From Vicingaceae bacterium (GTDB lineage Bacteria; Bacteroidota; Bacteroidia; Flavobacteriales_E; Vicingaceae), in assembly GCA_028336925.1 (NCBI GenBank), contig JAOKVV010000006.1, positions 1 through 64,000 of the forward strand: DNA of 64,000 nucleotides. Reading direction: 5' to 3'. Below are positions 1-9,252 of the stretch, piece by piece. The position numbers were made by a program, and so were the translations under genes. Under the pieces are notes generated by a model. That model was not told where the DNA came from. It worked only from the letters and a program-made list of their open reading frames with translations, and did not search any database. Each line of letters begins with the position of its first letter. Positions within the stretch are counted from its first letter, which is position 1.

Positions 1-1
1 C

Positions 2-112
2 TTAGGCCTTAACTATGCAATGACTATGGTAAAATTACATAATGGAAGTATAAAACATAAAAACAATTCACCACATGGATCCATTTTTTCCCTCTTTCTA
101 CCCTTTAGGTAA
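2..112 (+). CDS. Sensor histidine kinase, C-terminal end (partial)
   Basis: Reading from base 2 to the TAA at 110-112 gives 36 residues beginning LGLNYAMTMVKLHNG and ending in GSIFSLFLPFR. This matches the end of a HATPase domain: the G2-box remnant GLGL, the helix that follows it, a short acidic or neutral loop, and the closing strand before the stop. The rest of the gene lies left of the window. The response regulator starts 16 bases after this stop, so the two are very probably a two-component pair in one transcript. The sensed signal cannot be inferred. Confidence is high for the family because of the position and the motif, although only 36 residues are visible. Confidence 0.75.
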   Translation, partial: LGLNYAMTMVKLHNGSIKHKNNSPHGSIFSLFLPFR

Positions 113-128
113 TAAAAAAGAACCTAGT

Positions 129-830
129 ATGAAACAATATAGAGCAACCATATTATTATTAGAAGATGATGAAAACCTAGGATTTGTAACCAAAGATAAA
201 TTGCAAGAAGAAGGTTACTTTGTGAAACTTTGCACAGATGGTGAACAAGCTGTCAAATCTATACAAACAGAGCATGTTGACATTTGTCTTCTAGATATTA
301 TGTTGCCTAAAATGGATGGATTCACAGTAGGTAAAATAATTAAAGAAAAAGATGAACGGATACCAATTCTCTTTGTCACAGCTAGAGCGCAGAAGAAAGA
401 CAAAATTAAAGGCCTAAAGCTTGGCGCTGATGACTACATCACAAAACCTTTTGATTTTGATGAACTTACTTTAAGAATAGCCAATATTCTAACTAGATCT
501 AAGCAACAAAAAAAAATAAAAGACAACTTGCCTAAAGTGCATCAAATTGGAGAATATACCTTTAATGTAAACAATCAATTTTTAGAGCGGAATGGTAAAC
601 GTCAAAAACTGACCAAAAAAGAAACCGATTTATTACAATTACTTTCATTGAATATCAACGAAGTAGTTAACAGAGAGGAAGCGCTCGTAGAGGTTTGGGG
701 AGTAAATAATTACTTCAGCGGAAGAAGTATGGATGTGTATATTTCTAAAATTCGAAAGTTCTTGAATAAAGACCTTAAAATTGAAATTATCAACATCCAT
801 GGTGTTGGTTTTAAATTAGCAATTGAGTAA
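129..830 (+). CDS. OmpR/PhoB-family response regulator
   Basis: This is a two-domain DNA-binding response regulator of 233 residues. The receiver domain has the acidic pocket LLLEDDE, the phospho-acceptor Asp at about residue 56 in LLDIMLPKMDG, and the conserved Lys in DDYITKPF. The C-terminal half is a winged-helix Trans_reg_C domain with the LTKKETDLL segment and a final wing VDVYISKIRKFL-like region ending in HGVGFKL. An in-frame ATG at 75 would overlap the upstream kinase and add a non-conserved 18-residue leader, so I place the start at 129. It is probably co-transcribed with the kinase. Only 9 bases separate it from the AddB-like gene, but a functional link to DNA repair is not implied. 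Target genes are unknown. Confidence 0.9.
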   Translation: MKQYRATILLLEDDENLGFVTKDKLQEEGYFVKLCTDGEQAVKSIQTEHVDICLLDIMLPKMDGFTVGKIIKEKDERIPILFVTARAQKKDKIKGLKLGADDYITKPFDFDELTLRIANILTRSKQQKKIKDNLPKVHQIGEYTFNVNNQFLERNGKRQKLTKKETDLLQLLSLNINEVVNREEALVEVWGVNNYFSGRSMDVYISKIRKFLNKDLKIEIINIHGVGFKLAIE

Positions 831-839
831 GTTTACGTC

Positions 840-3635
840 ATGCAAGACTTTCTTTATCAATCAGCTCAACGAATTATAAAAGAACAAGATGAGCAATTAG
901 AAAACACCTTAATTGTACTTCCGAATAGAAGAGCTGCTTTATTTATAAAAAAGCATCTAGGCGGATTAATAAAAAACACCATTTGGTCGCCAACAATTAT
1001 AAGCACTGAAGAATTTATAGAGGACCTTTCTGCTACAAGTGTTATAGATAATGTTCAACTCTTATTTGAATTTTTTGAGGTTTATAAAAAAGTAATCCCT
1101 CGGGAGGAGCAAAATGAGTTTGATGTCTTCATTCAATGGGGAACCACATTACTCCAAGATTTTAATGAGATTGATCGCTACTTAATTGATCCTGAAAAGA
1201 TATTCTCTTATGTAAATGAAGCTAGAGCAATTGAAGTATGGAATCTAGAACTAACTGAAATAACAGAAGTTCAAAGCAATTACCTGAAGTTTTGGATGCA
1301 AATGAAAGAATTATACTTTTCATTTAAAAAACACCTAGAATCTTTACAGCTATCCTATCCGGGTCTTTCATACAGAACAGCCGCTGAAAACCTAACCAAC
1401 GAAAAAATTGAATCGACCCCATATCAACATATTTACTTTACTGGTTTTAATGCGCTTACTACTGCGGAGCAATTAATTATGGAGAAGTATGTAGCGGCGG
1501 GCAAAGCCACACTACTTTTCGATTCTGATGAATACTATCTGAACGATCAAATTCAAGAAGCAGGTCTATTTCTTAGACAACTCAGAAAAAACGCTCACTT
1601 TTCAACCGGTTTCAATCAAATTGGAAGGTATTTTAAACAAAAGAAGAACATTACTGTCTACTCTGTTGCTAAAAATATTGGTCAGGCAAAATTAGCAGGT
1701 CAACTTTTAAAAGAAGTGGACCAAGACAATGACTTTAAAGATACTGCAGTTGTTCTTTCCGATGAAAATCTATTATTACCGGTACTTCAATCGCTACCTG
1801 AAGAAGTTGATAAAGTAAACATTACAATGGGTTACACCATTAGCAATAGCCCGATATACACTTTCTTTGAACGCTACATTCACTTGCATTTAAGAGCTGA
1901 AAGAAATTTAGAGCAACGAAAGGTAATTGCTTTCTACAATCAAGATTTATTCAATCTGCTCTCCCACCCTTTTATTGCCAATGTTTCCGAAAGCTTTAGC
2001 TCTGAAAAATTACAAACGTGTAAAGAAAACATTCTAAATGCCAACCTGGCTTACTTAAATATTGATGATTTAGAAAAATGGATTCCAGGGTATGAAGAAG
2101 TTGGGATAAAGAAAGCAGCGGAGTTATCTGTTAATTTCATTTTAAAAAGACTCTTAAAGTTAATCGAAATTGCTAAAAATAAGTTAGCAGAAACAGATCA
2201 TGAAACCAAAAAATTAGAGATTGAGTACCTTTTTAATATTGCTAAAATATTAAACCAACTAACTGATTTACAAAATCGTTTTAATAGCATCCATCAAGTT
2301 TCTACACTCTATACCATTTTTACACAACTCTGTAAACAATCCACCATTCCATTTTTTGGAGAGCCATTAAGCGGGTTACAACTTTTAGGCGTTTTGGAAA
2401 CTCGTACAATTGACTTTAAGAATATTATATTACTCTCGCTCAATGAAGGAGTGTTACCTTCAGGAAAAACAAACAATTCTTTTATCCCTTTTGATATAAA
2501 AATCCAGTTTGGCCTACCTACTCACAAAGAGAAAGATGCCATTTACGCCTATCACTTTTATCGCCTAATCCAACGAGCTGAAAATGTATCGTTAATTTAC
2601 AATTCTTCTGCCGGCAAAATGGGCGGTGGAGAACGCAGTAGATTTATAGAGCAACTAGTAAATGAACTGCCTAACTACAACTCTGATATCACTATCAAGG
2701 AGGTTGTTGTGCAAACCCCCTTACCAACTGATGCATTTGAAGATAAAACAATACCTAGAAACAGTTCTATCAACGAAGCCATTTTAAACCATCTAAAAAG
2801 AGGTATTTCTCCTTCAGCGATCAACACATTCATATCCTGCCCTTTAGATTATTACTACAGGTATGTCCTTCGACTAAAAGAACCGAAAGAAGTAGAAGAA
2901 CACATAGCAGCCAACACTTTTGGTGATCTCATTCATGAATCATTAGAAATAGCTTATGGAAGAGAACTAGAAGGTCAAACCATAATAAAAGAGCAATTAA
3001 CAGAATTAGAAAAAATTGCAAAAGAACATTGTCAAAGACTGTTTACAGAAAACTATGGAGCCGAAGCGTTGAAGGTAGGTAAAAATCATCTAATTTATTC
3101 TGTAGCCCAATCCTATATTCGAGAATTCTTCAAACAAGAGAAAGAATTACTTAAAAAACATACCCTAAGAATAATTAGTGTTGAAGAAACCTTGGAGGTA
3201 CCATTTAAATTCAATTATAAAGGTGAAGAAATTACCGTATCTCTCGAAGGAAAGGCCGATAGAATAGACGAAATAGACGGAGAATTGCGAATAATAGATT
3301 ATAAAACAGGAATAGTTGATAATCTAAAACTAATCATTAATAAAGATTTTGATGAAATAGAGTTAAACAAATCAAGCCAAGCAATTCAACTTTTAGTTTA
3401 CGCATATACCTATGCTAAAAAGCACCAATTAAAAGAATTACCAATAGCAGGTATTTTATCATTTAGAAAAATAAAAGATGGATTAAGCACGGTTAATTTT
3501 GGCAAAAGCTTTCCTTCCACAGATCATTTAGCATCGGTTGAAGGTTTATTAAGTCGTATTATTACAGAAATGCTAGAAAAAGAATGCTTCGAGCATAATT
3601 CTGATGCAAAATATTGTAAATTTTGTCATCAATAA
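840..3635 (+). CDS. AddB-like PD-(D/E)XK nuclease / inactive helicase subunit
   Basis: This 931-residue protein resembles the AddB/RexB-type subunit of the double-strand-break resection nuclease found in Bacteroidota. The N-terminus (TLIVLPNRRAALFIKKHL) resembles the degenerate helicase domain of AddB and lacks a Walker A motif. The C-terminal nuclease shows EGKADRID followed by RIIDYKTG near residues 802-823, which carries the catalytic Asp and Lys of the RecB nuclease family. Cys667 in FISCPLDYYYRY, with Cys916, Cys926 and Cys929 at the extreme C-terminus, could bind an Fe-S cluster like that of AddB, though the spacing is C-X9-C-X2-C. The likely partner is the helicase-nuclease at 55709-58903. 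The gene starts 9 bases after the response regulator. The role in recombination is inferred from the family. Confidence 0.82.
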   Translation: MQDFLYQSAQRIIKEQDEQLENTLIVLPNRRAALFIKKHLGGLIKNTIWSPTIISTEEFIEDLSATSVIDNVQLLFEFFEVYKKVIPREEQNEFDVFIQWGTTLLQDFNEIDRYLIDPEKIFSYVNEARAIEVWNLELTEITEVQSNYLKFWMQMKELYFSFKKHLESLQLSYPGLSYRTAAENLTNEKIESTPYQHIYFTGFNALTTAEQLIMEKYVAAGKATLLFDSDEYYLNDQIQEAGLFLRQLRKNAHFSTGFNQIGRYFKQKKNITVYSVAKNIGQAKLAGQLLKEVDQDNDFKDTAVVLSDENLLLPVLQSLPEEVDKVNITMGYTISNSPIYTFFERYIHLHLRAERNLEQRKVIAFYNQDLFNLLSHPFIANVSESFSSEKLQTCKENILNANLAYLNIDDLEKWIPGYEEVGIKKAAELSVNFILKRLLKLIEIAKNKLAETDHETKKLEIEYLFNIAKILNQLTDLQNRFNSIHQVSTLYTIFTQLCKQSTIPFFGEPLSGLQLLGVLETRTIDFKNIILLSLNEGVLPSGKTNNSFIPFDIKIQFGLPTHKEKDAIYAYHFYRLIQRAENVSLIYNSSAGKMGGGERSRFIEQLVNELPNYNSDITIKEVVVQTPLPTDAFEDKTIPRNSSINEAILNHLKRGISPSAINTFISCPLDYYYRYVLRLKEPKEVEEHIAANTFGDLIHESLEIAYGRELEGQTIIKEQLTELEKIAKEHCQRLFTENYGAEALKVGKNHLIYSVAQSYIREFFKQEKELLKKHTLRIISVEETLEVPFKFNYKGEEITVSLEGKADRIDEIDGELRIIDYKTGIVDNLKLIINKDFDEIELNKSSQAIQLLVYAYTYAKKHQLKELPIAGILSFRKIKDGLSTVNFGKSFPSTDHLASVEGLLSRIITEMLEKECFEHNSDAKYCKFCHQ

Positions 3636-3641
3636 AAAAAA

Positions 3642-3664
3642 GCCTTCGATGGGAACTCGAAGGC
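3642..3664. terminator. Hairpin after the AddB-like gene
   Basis: GCCTTCGA (3642-3649) pairs perfectly with TCGAAGGC (3657-3664) around a 7-base loop, 6 bases after the AddB-like stop. An A-run lies on the left, so a T-run follows the stem only when it is read on the minus strand. On the plus strand the stem is followed by CTAAAT, a weak tail. It probably acts as a transcript end for the plus-strand gene and possibly as a bidirectional terminator. Confidence 0.5.
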
Positions 3665-3752
3665 CTAAATTATGGGAAACGGCATACTAACTAATATCAA
3701 CCTATTCCTTAGACGTAAAACAATGCTAAATAGTTGGAAATAAATTCACAAT

Positions 3753-4970
3753 ATGAAAAATTTAACATTTTTTTTCTCCTTTTTTCTAACCTTTAATTTG
3801 ACTTTGTTCGCCCAAATAGAGAGATGTGGTAAGGATATTAAATTACAAGAACGATTGAAGGAAAACCCTGAACTAGCTAACATTATAGACCTACAAAACA
3901 AGCAAATAGCCAATTACACAGTCAATAACAAAGCAAGAGCCGTTATTACGATACCAGTTGTAGTTCATGTTGTTTATAATACATCATCTCAGAATGTTTC
4001 TGATGCTCAAATTTATTCACAGATAAATGTACTCAATGAGGATTACAGGCGATTAAACTCGGATGCCGTAAATACCCCTTCTGTATTTTCAGGAGTAGAT
4101 ACTGAAATAGAATTTTGTTTAGCTACTTCAGAACCAAATGGAAATCCAACAACCGGAATTACAAGAACCTCTACCACATACAACGAAATTGGTAACACAA
4201 CAAGATACTACAGCACCGCTAGAGGCGGAAAGGATATTTGGAACAGAGATAACTATTTAAATATTTGGGTGTGTGATTTAGGGCCTTTGTATTTAGGATT
4301 TGCTTATGCTCCAAATACTGCCCCATCTAGTTATGATGGTTTAGTAATTGACCCAAGGTATTTTGGAACCATTGGATCGGCTCAAGCGCCTTATAACAAA
4401 GGAAGAACTGCTACACATGAAATTGGTCATTGGTTTAATCTAGAACACCTTTGGGGTGCAGGATTTGGAGGTTGTTTTAGTACCGATTATGTAAGCGACA
4501 CACCTACTCAATTTGAAGAAAATTATGGTTGCTTAAATCATCCATCTCCTTCTTGTAATAATAATGGTGATATGTTCATGAATTACATGGATTATTCTGA
4601 TGATGCTTGTATGAACGCTTTTACATTAGGGCAAAAAAATAGAATGATTGCAGCTATTCAAAATTTCCGGCCTACCCTTCTTACCTCTGCCGGTTGTGGT
4701 ACTGTTGGAATAACTTCAAATGAGTTAAAAGAGTCCTTTAAGATTTATCCCACTTTTACGAGTGAATCAATTACTATAAAAAGTAATGGTAATGCACCAT
4801 ACACCTACGAAATCGTTAACTTAATGGGCCAAAAACAAGGCACATTGAAAACCATTAACAATCCTGAGGTGTTATTAAAAGTAGATAATTTATCACCTGG
4901 CGTTTACTTTATATCTGTTTCCTCCAATGGTGCTCGATTTACACAGAAATTTATAAAAATAGCACCATAA
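3753..4970 (+). CDS. Secreted M43-family zinc metalloprotease with T9SS sorting domain
   Basis: A 405-residue secreted protease. Residues 1-20 form a hydrophobic signal peptide ending LFAQ. The catalytic motif HEIGHWFNLEH at residues 222-232 is the HExxHxxGxxH-type zinc site of the metzincins. A Met-turn segment MFMNYMD lies near 274-280. Together these fit the pappalysin-like M43 family (cytophagalysin type). From about residue 327 there is a type A T9SS sorting domain with the usual NLMGQ and LSPGVYFISV elements, predicting export through the T9SS and cell-surface attachment or release. The natural substrate is unknown. The gene stands 118 bases after the preceding stop and 9 bases before mqnE, although a functional link with menaquinone synthesis seems unlikely. 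Confidence 0.9.
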   Translation: MKNLTFFFSFFLTFNLTLFAQIERCGKDIKLQERLKENPELANIIDLQNKQIANYTVNNKARAVITIPVVVHVVYNTSSQNVSDAQIYSQINVLNEDYRRLNSDAVNTPSVFSGVDTEIEFCLATSEPNGNPTTGITRTSTTYNEIGNTTRYYSTARGGKDIWNRDNYLNIWVCDLGPLYLGFAYAPNTAPSSYDGLVIDPRYFGTIGSAQAPYNKGRTATHEIGHWFNLEHLWGAGFGGCFSTDYVSDTPTQFEENYGCLNHPSPSCNNNGDMFMNYMDYSDDACMNAFTLGQKNRMIAAIQNFRPTLLTSAGCGTVGITSNELKESFKIYPTFTSESITIKSNGNAPYTYEIVNLMGQKQGTLKTINNPEVLLKVDNLSPGVYFISVSSNGARFTQKFIKIAP

Positions 4971-4978
4971 ACTATTAC

Positions 4979-6166
4979 ATGAAAACATACGACAATATGA
5001 GTCTAGAGAATATAAACATGCTATTAAAATCAGAAATTGACGCTGATTTAAAAGCTATTGCGCAAAAAGTAATTAATGACGAACGCATCACCTTTGATGA
5101 AGGTGTAACGCTTTATAAAAAAGGCGAGTTATCTTTTGTTGGGGCTTTGGCCAATTTCATCAGAGAAAAGAAACACGGAGATAATACCTACTTCAATAAA
5201 AATTTCCACGTAGAGCCTACCAATATTTGTGTGTTCGATTGTAAATTTTGCGCCTACTCTAAATTAATTCGTGAAAAAACGGATTATGATGCATGGGAAT
5301 TAACAGAAGAGCAAATAGTAGAAAAGGTAAAAAGCTATGATGGAACAGCTGTTACAGAAGTTCATATAGTGGGCGGTGTTCATCCTAAAATGGGCTTACA
5401 CTACTTCGCCAATATGATTAAAAAAATAAAGGAAGTACGACCTGATATTCATGTAAAAGCATTTACTGCTGTAGAGCTAGAATACATGTGCAGAAAGGCT
5501 AAAGTAAGCTACCGAGAAGGTTTACAAATTTTAAAAGATCACGGTCAGAATTCATTACCAGGTGGTGGTGCTGAAATTTTTGCTGAGGCGATTAGAGAAG
5601 AAATTTGCAAGGATAAATGTACTTCTGATGAATGGTTAGAAATACACCAAACTGCACACGAAATAGGCATGCCTTCTAATGCAACTATGCTGTATGGTCA
5701 CATAGAAAGTTTTGAAGACCGCGTAGACCACATGGACAGACTCCGCAATTTACAAGACAAAACTGGCGGTTTCAATACGTTTATTCCATTGAAATATAGA
5801 AATGGTAACAACCAAATGAGCCACGTTTCAGAGGTTTCTGTAATTGAAGATTTAAGAAACTATGCAATCGCTCGTATTTATATGGATAACTTCCCACACT
5901 TAAAGGCGTATTGGCCTATGATTGGAAGAGATACGGCACAAATTTCACTGAGCTATGGTGTAAATGATATAGACGGAACCATCGACGATACCACAAAAAT
6001 TTACAGCATGGCCGGTGCTGAAGAGCAAAACCCTGCTATGACGACAGAACAATTGGTAAAAATGGTAAAACAAGTCAACAGACGACCAGTCGAGAGAGAC
6101 AGCGTCTACAATATCATAAAAGATTATACCAACGAATTTGAAGAAGAAAAAGTAGCTGCTTATTGA
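4979..6166 (+). CDS. mqnE: Aminofutalosine synthase MqnE (radical SAM)
   Basis: This enzyme of the futalosine route to menaquinone joins chorismate-derived enolpyruvyl benzoate to S-adenosylmethionine to give aminofutalosine. The radical-SAM cluster ligands are Cys84, Cys88 and Cys91 in CVFDCKFC (CX3CX2C). The SLPGGGAEIF motif at about 192-201 favours MqnE over the related MqnC, which normally has a glycine-richer version. The length of 395 residues is normal. No other mqn gene lies in the window, so the pathway must be completed elsewhere. A strong terminator follows. An internal Met at residue 7 (MSLENI) is an alternative start. Confidence 0.92.
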   Translation: MKTYDNMSLENINMLLKSEIDADLKAIAQKVINDERITFDEGVTLYKKGELSFVGALANFIREKKHGDNTYFNKNFHVEPTNICVFDCKFCAYSKLIREKTDYDAWELTEEQIVEKVKSYDGTAVTEVHIVGGVHPKMGLHYFANMIKKIKEVRPDIHVKAFTAVELEYMCRKAKVSYREGLQILKDHGQNSLPGGGAEIFAEAIREEICKDKCTSDEWLEIHQTAHEIGMPSNATMLYGHIESFEDRVDHMDRLRNLQDKTGGFNTFIPLKYRNGNNQMSHVSEVSVIEDLRNYAIARIYMDNFPHLKAYWPMIGRDTAQISLSYGVNDIDGTIDDTTKIYSMAGAEEQNPAMTTEQLVKMVKQVNRRPVERDSVYNIIKDYTNEFEEEKVAAY

Positions 6167-6197
6167 TCCTAATTATTCAACGTAAACCATAAAGTTA

Positions 6198-6244
6198 AAC
6201 CTCCAAGTCATAAGGAAATTCTCCTTAGACCTTGGAGGTTTTTT
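6198..6244 (+). terminator. Rho-independent terminator of mqnE
   Basis: AACCTCCAAG (6198-6207) pairs with CTTGGAGGTT (6231-6240). An inner stem is formed by TAAGGA (6211-6216) and TCCTTA (6222-6227). A run of six T at 6239-6244 follows. This is a canonical plus-strand terminator about 30 bases after mqnE. Confidence 0.85.
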
Positions 6245-6352
6245 CATTGTAAAAACTTCCAAATGGCAAGAATTTAACATCCTTGTAATGAAAATAACCT
6301 TTTACTCAGCTGCTATGAATTTTACCAACTAGTAAACTGAAGACATGGTCAA

Positions 6353-7582
6353 TTAAACCTCTTCTACTTTAAAACCAATCTTATCCAAAGCATTCCAAAA
6401 GTCGGGGAATGACTTTTTTACTACTTCTGCATCTTTTATAATTATCTCATCTTGCTTCAAAGCTAATCCTGCAAAAGCCATGGCCATGCGATGATCTTTA
6501 TAGGTTTCAATAGGTTCAGTTGATGGGTGGAATTCTTGTGCCTTCAATTCGAAAGATTCTTCATCAAACGGCAATAAATCAATTCCAAATTTGGCAATTT
6601 CATTCTTAAGCGCTTCTACTCGATCTGTTTCCTTTATTTTTAGACTTTTAATACCTGAAAAAATAGAAGGCAATCCCTGCTGAGCAACCAAAGGAGCAAA
6701 AGTTTGAGCCAAATCAGGACAGTCGCTGAAGTCATAATCAAATTGCTGATATGGATTGTCAGGAATCTCTTTTCTCAACTTAATGCCTTTTTTAAGGTAG
6801 GAAACCTTCACTCCAAACTGCTCAAAAAGACTTGAAATGATGCTATCGCCTTGGATACTTTCTTTATTTAGTCCGTTTAGCGTCAACTCGCTAGAAGATG
6901 CTAATGCGGCCATTTGAAAAAAGTAAGATGCAGCACTCCAATCTGGTTCTACGATAACACTAAGTGGCTTATATTTTTGAGAAGGAACAGTGATGACATT
7001 ATCTTTCCATAAATAACTAATGCCCATGCGTTTCATTAATTCCAATGTCATTTGAATATAGGGCTTAGAAGCTATTTTTCCTTTTAAAGTAACCGTTAAA
7101 CCAAGTTCTAAACGAGGTGCAATCAACAAAAGCGCCGAAATATACTGACTACTAATGCTTCCATCTATTTTAATTTCACCACCTTTAAGCTGTTTTCCTC
7201 TAATCGCAATGGGCGGATAACCTTCTTGATCCATATAAGAAATATCAGCACCCAATTCTCGGAGTGCATCAACTAATACTTTTATTGGTCGCTCCTTCAT
7301 TCGAGGGCTTCCTGTAAGAATTTTTTCACCCTCTTGAGTAGAATAAAATGCCGTCAGAAAACGAAAGGTAGTTCCTGCATCTTCAGCATCTACCACGTTT
7401 CTATCGCTTGCAAGTATGGCAGATAATAACTCCGTATCTTTTGCAGTACTTTTATTTATTATTTCAAATGACTGATCGCAAAGTTGCTGAATAATCAACA
7501 ACCGATTGCTGATACTTTTAGACGCGGGAAGATCTACTTTTCCGAATAAAAACTTGGTTGGGTGGCTGATTTTTAAATTCAT
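6353..7582 (-). CDS. aroA: 3-phosphoshikimate 1-carboxyvinyltransferase (EPSP synthase)
   Basis: The sixth step of the shikimate pathway: transfer of enolpyruvate from PEP to shikimate-3-phosphate. The N-terminal substrate loop LPASKSISNR lies at residues 18-27, and the PEP-binding region AGTTFRFLTA at about 69-78. Later motifs are KETDRVEALKNE and KDHRMAMAFAGLAL, all typical of the family. The length of 409 residues is normal for Bacteroidota forms. The ATG overlaps the aroB stop by 4 bases (ATGA), which indicates translational coupling in an aroB-aroA operon. Confidence 0.95.
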   Translation of the reverse strand: MNLKISHPTKFLFGKVDLPASKSISNRLLIIQQLCDQSFEIINKSTAKDTELLSAILASDRNVVDAEDAGTTFRFLTAFYSTQEGEKILTGSPRMKERPIKVLVDALRELGADISYMDQEGYPPIAIRGKQLKGGEIKIDGSISSQYISALLLIAPRLELGLTVTLKGKIASKPYIQMTLELMKRMGISYLWKDNVITVPSQKYKPLSVIVEPDWSAASYFFQMAALASSSELTLNGLNKESIQGDSIISSLFEQFGVKVSYLKKGIKLRKEIPDNPYQQFDYDFSDCPDLAQTFAPLVAQQGLPSIFSGIKSLKIKETDRVEALKNEIAKFGIDLLPFDEESFELKAQEFHPSTEPIETYKDHRMAMAFAGLALKQDEIIIKDAEVVKKSFPDFWNALDKIGFKVEEV

Positions 7583-8655
7583 AGAGTTATTCGGATATGA
7601 TAATTTTGAAATGCTTTTGTTAATTCTGTCGCTGCGGTAAATTGATTAATAACCCCTTTACCCAGTAAAGTTATCAAGGTACAATTAATTCCTTCACCGT
7701 GGTTCTTTTTATCTTGATGGGTCAACTTTATTATGGGTTCCCATTGCGCCTCAGCGATATTTTTTAATGGGAAAAATGGCTGAAAAACGGCATAAATTTC
7801 TGCTAATTCAGTATCCGGTAGAATTCCTTTTATAACTGACAGCTCAGCTTCTATGAGCATCCCAATTGCGATTGCCTCTCCATGAATCAGCTCTTCTTCT
7901 GTTTCTAAATAATGACTTTCAATGGCATGCCCAACTGTATGTCCAAAATTGAGCAACTTTCGGTTGCCTTTTTCAAATGTATCTGCTTGAACAATATCAT
8001 TTTTTATGCGAATACTCGTGGCTACAATCGTTTCAAAATCTACGTTTGATAAAGTAGCATTTACCGCTTCAAAGTATGCCTTATCGGCAATTAAACCGTG
8101 TTTAAATACTTCAGCCATGCCCGAAACCAATTGTCTTTTCTCTAGTGTACGCAGAAAATCAATGTTGATAAATACAGCCACAGGATTCTGAAATGCACCC
8201 AATTGGTTTTTATACCCCATAAAATCAATTCCTGTCTTACCACCTACGCTAGCATCTACTTGAGCCAACAAACTGGTGGGTAATTGCACAAAATCAACGC
8301 CGCGCTTATAAATGGAGGCTACAAATCCACCTAAATCCGTTACTACTCCACCGCCCAAATTGATAATTAAATCATTGCGGGAGAAAGTAAGCTCTGTGAG
8401 TGTTTCCCAAATAGAAGCACAAATTGATAAGTCCTTGCTTCCTTCGCCGGGCTCAATTTCAATCACTTCTACATCAGATAAACTAGGAACTTCTTTTACA
8501 AGAACAGGCAAACAATGCTCCAGTGTATTGGTGTCAGCAATGATGACTTTTTTTGAGGTACTGTAATTAGATTCTAGAAATTCACTAAACTCAGTAAGTA
8601 CTGATTTATCACTTACTAAGATAGAATAATCGGAAGCTTGAATTCGGTGTGCCAT
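7579..8655 (-). CDS. aroB: 3-dehydroquinate synthase
   Basis: The second shikimate-pathway enzyme, converting DAHP to 3-dehydroquinate with NAD and a divalent metal. The NAD-binding region GGGVVTDLGGF, the loop DASVGGKTGID and the metal-binding HGEAIAIGM and NFGHTVGHA segments are all present. An upstream in-frame TTG would add three residues, but the ATG at 8655 (MAHRIQ) is the better start. It is the first gene of the aroBA operon. The DAHP synthase that supplies its substrate lies at 50027-51118. Confidence 0.95.
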   Translation of the reverse strand: MAHRIQASDYSILVSDKSVLTEFSEFLESNYSTSKKVIIADTNTLEHCLPVLVKEVPSLSDVEVIEIEPGEGSKDLSICASIWETLTELTFSRNDLIINLGGGVVTDLGGFVASIYKRGVDFVQLPTSLLAQVDASVGGKTGIDFMGYKNQLGAFQNPVAVFINIDFLRTLEKRQLVSGMAEVFKHGLIADKAYFEAVNATLSNVDFETIVATSIRIKNDIVQADTFEKGNRKLLNFGHTVGHAIESHYLETEEELIHGEAIAIGMLIEAELSVIKGILPDTELAEIYAVFQPFFPLKNIAEAQWEPIIKLTHQDKKNHGEGINCTLITLLGKGVINQFTAATELTKAFQNYHIRITL

Positions 8656-8721
8656 AAGGCACAAAAATGAACAATTTATCCTGATTTTGCTAAGCCCATT
8701 TTTTATAAATAACTTAGAGCT

Positions 8722-9219
8722 GTGAAAAGAATAGGATTATTATCTGATACGCACGGTTATTTGCATCCAGCAATTTTTAAGCATTTCGAAGAATGTGATG
8801 AAATATGGCATGCAGGAGATATTGGAAACATTGAATTAATGGATGAGTTATCAGACTTTAGGCCCGTTAGAGCTGTTTTTGGTAATATCGATGGCAATGA
8901 TGTAAGAAAAGTCTATCACTTGCATAATCGCTTTTTCTGCGAAGGCGTAGATGTTTGGTTGACGCACATTGGCGGTTATCCAGGAAGATATAGTCAGGCT
9001 ATTCGAAAAGAAATAAATGATAACCCACCCAAACTTTTCATTTGCGGACATTCACACATTCTAAAAGTAGTGAACGACCCGAAACTACAACTCCTCCACA
9101 TCAACCCAGGAGCTGCAGGAAAACATGGTTTTCATAAAATATTGACCATTGTGCGTTTTACTCTTAGTAAAGGCAATATTACAGACCTACAGGTGATTGA
9201 ACTGGAGGATAAGAAGTAA
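8722..9219 (+). CDS. YfcE/MJ0936-type metallophosphoesterase
   Basis: A small (165-residue) calcineurin-like phosphodiesterase. Metal-binding motifs in order are SDTHG (Asp9, His11), GDIGN (Asp33), GNIDG (Asn55) and CGHSH (His110, His112), followed by HINPGAAG. This layout defines the YfcE/MJ0936 family, whose physiological substrate is generally unknown. The start codon is GTG at 8722, directly before KRIGLLSDTHG. It is divergent from aroB, with 66 bases between the two starts. Confidence 0.88.
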   Translation: MKRIGLLSDTHGYLHPAIFKHFEECDEIWHAGDIGNIELMDELSDFRPVRAVFGNIDGNDVRKVYHLHNRFFCEGVDVWLTHIGGYPGRYSQAIRKEINDNPPKLFICGHSHILKVVNDPKLQLLHINPGAAGKHGFHKILTIVRFTLSKGNITDLQVIELEDKK

Positions 9220-9252
9220 GTAAAAAAACTACCCTAACTTATTGAAAAACAA

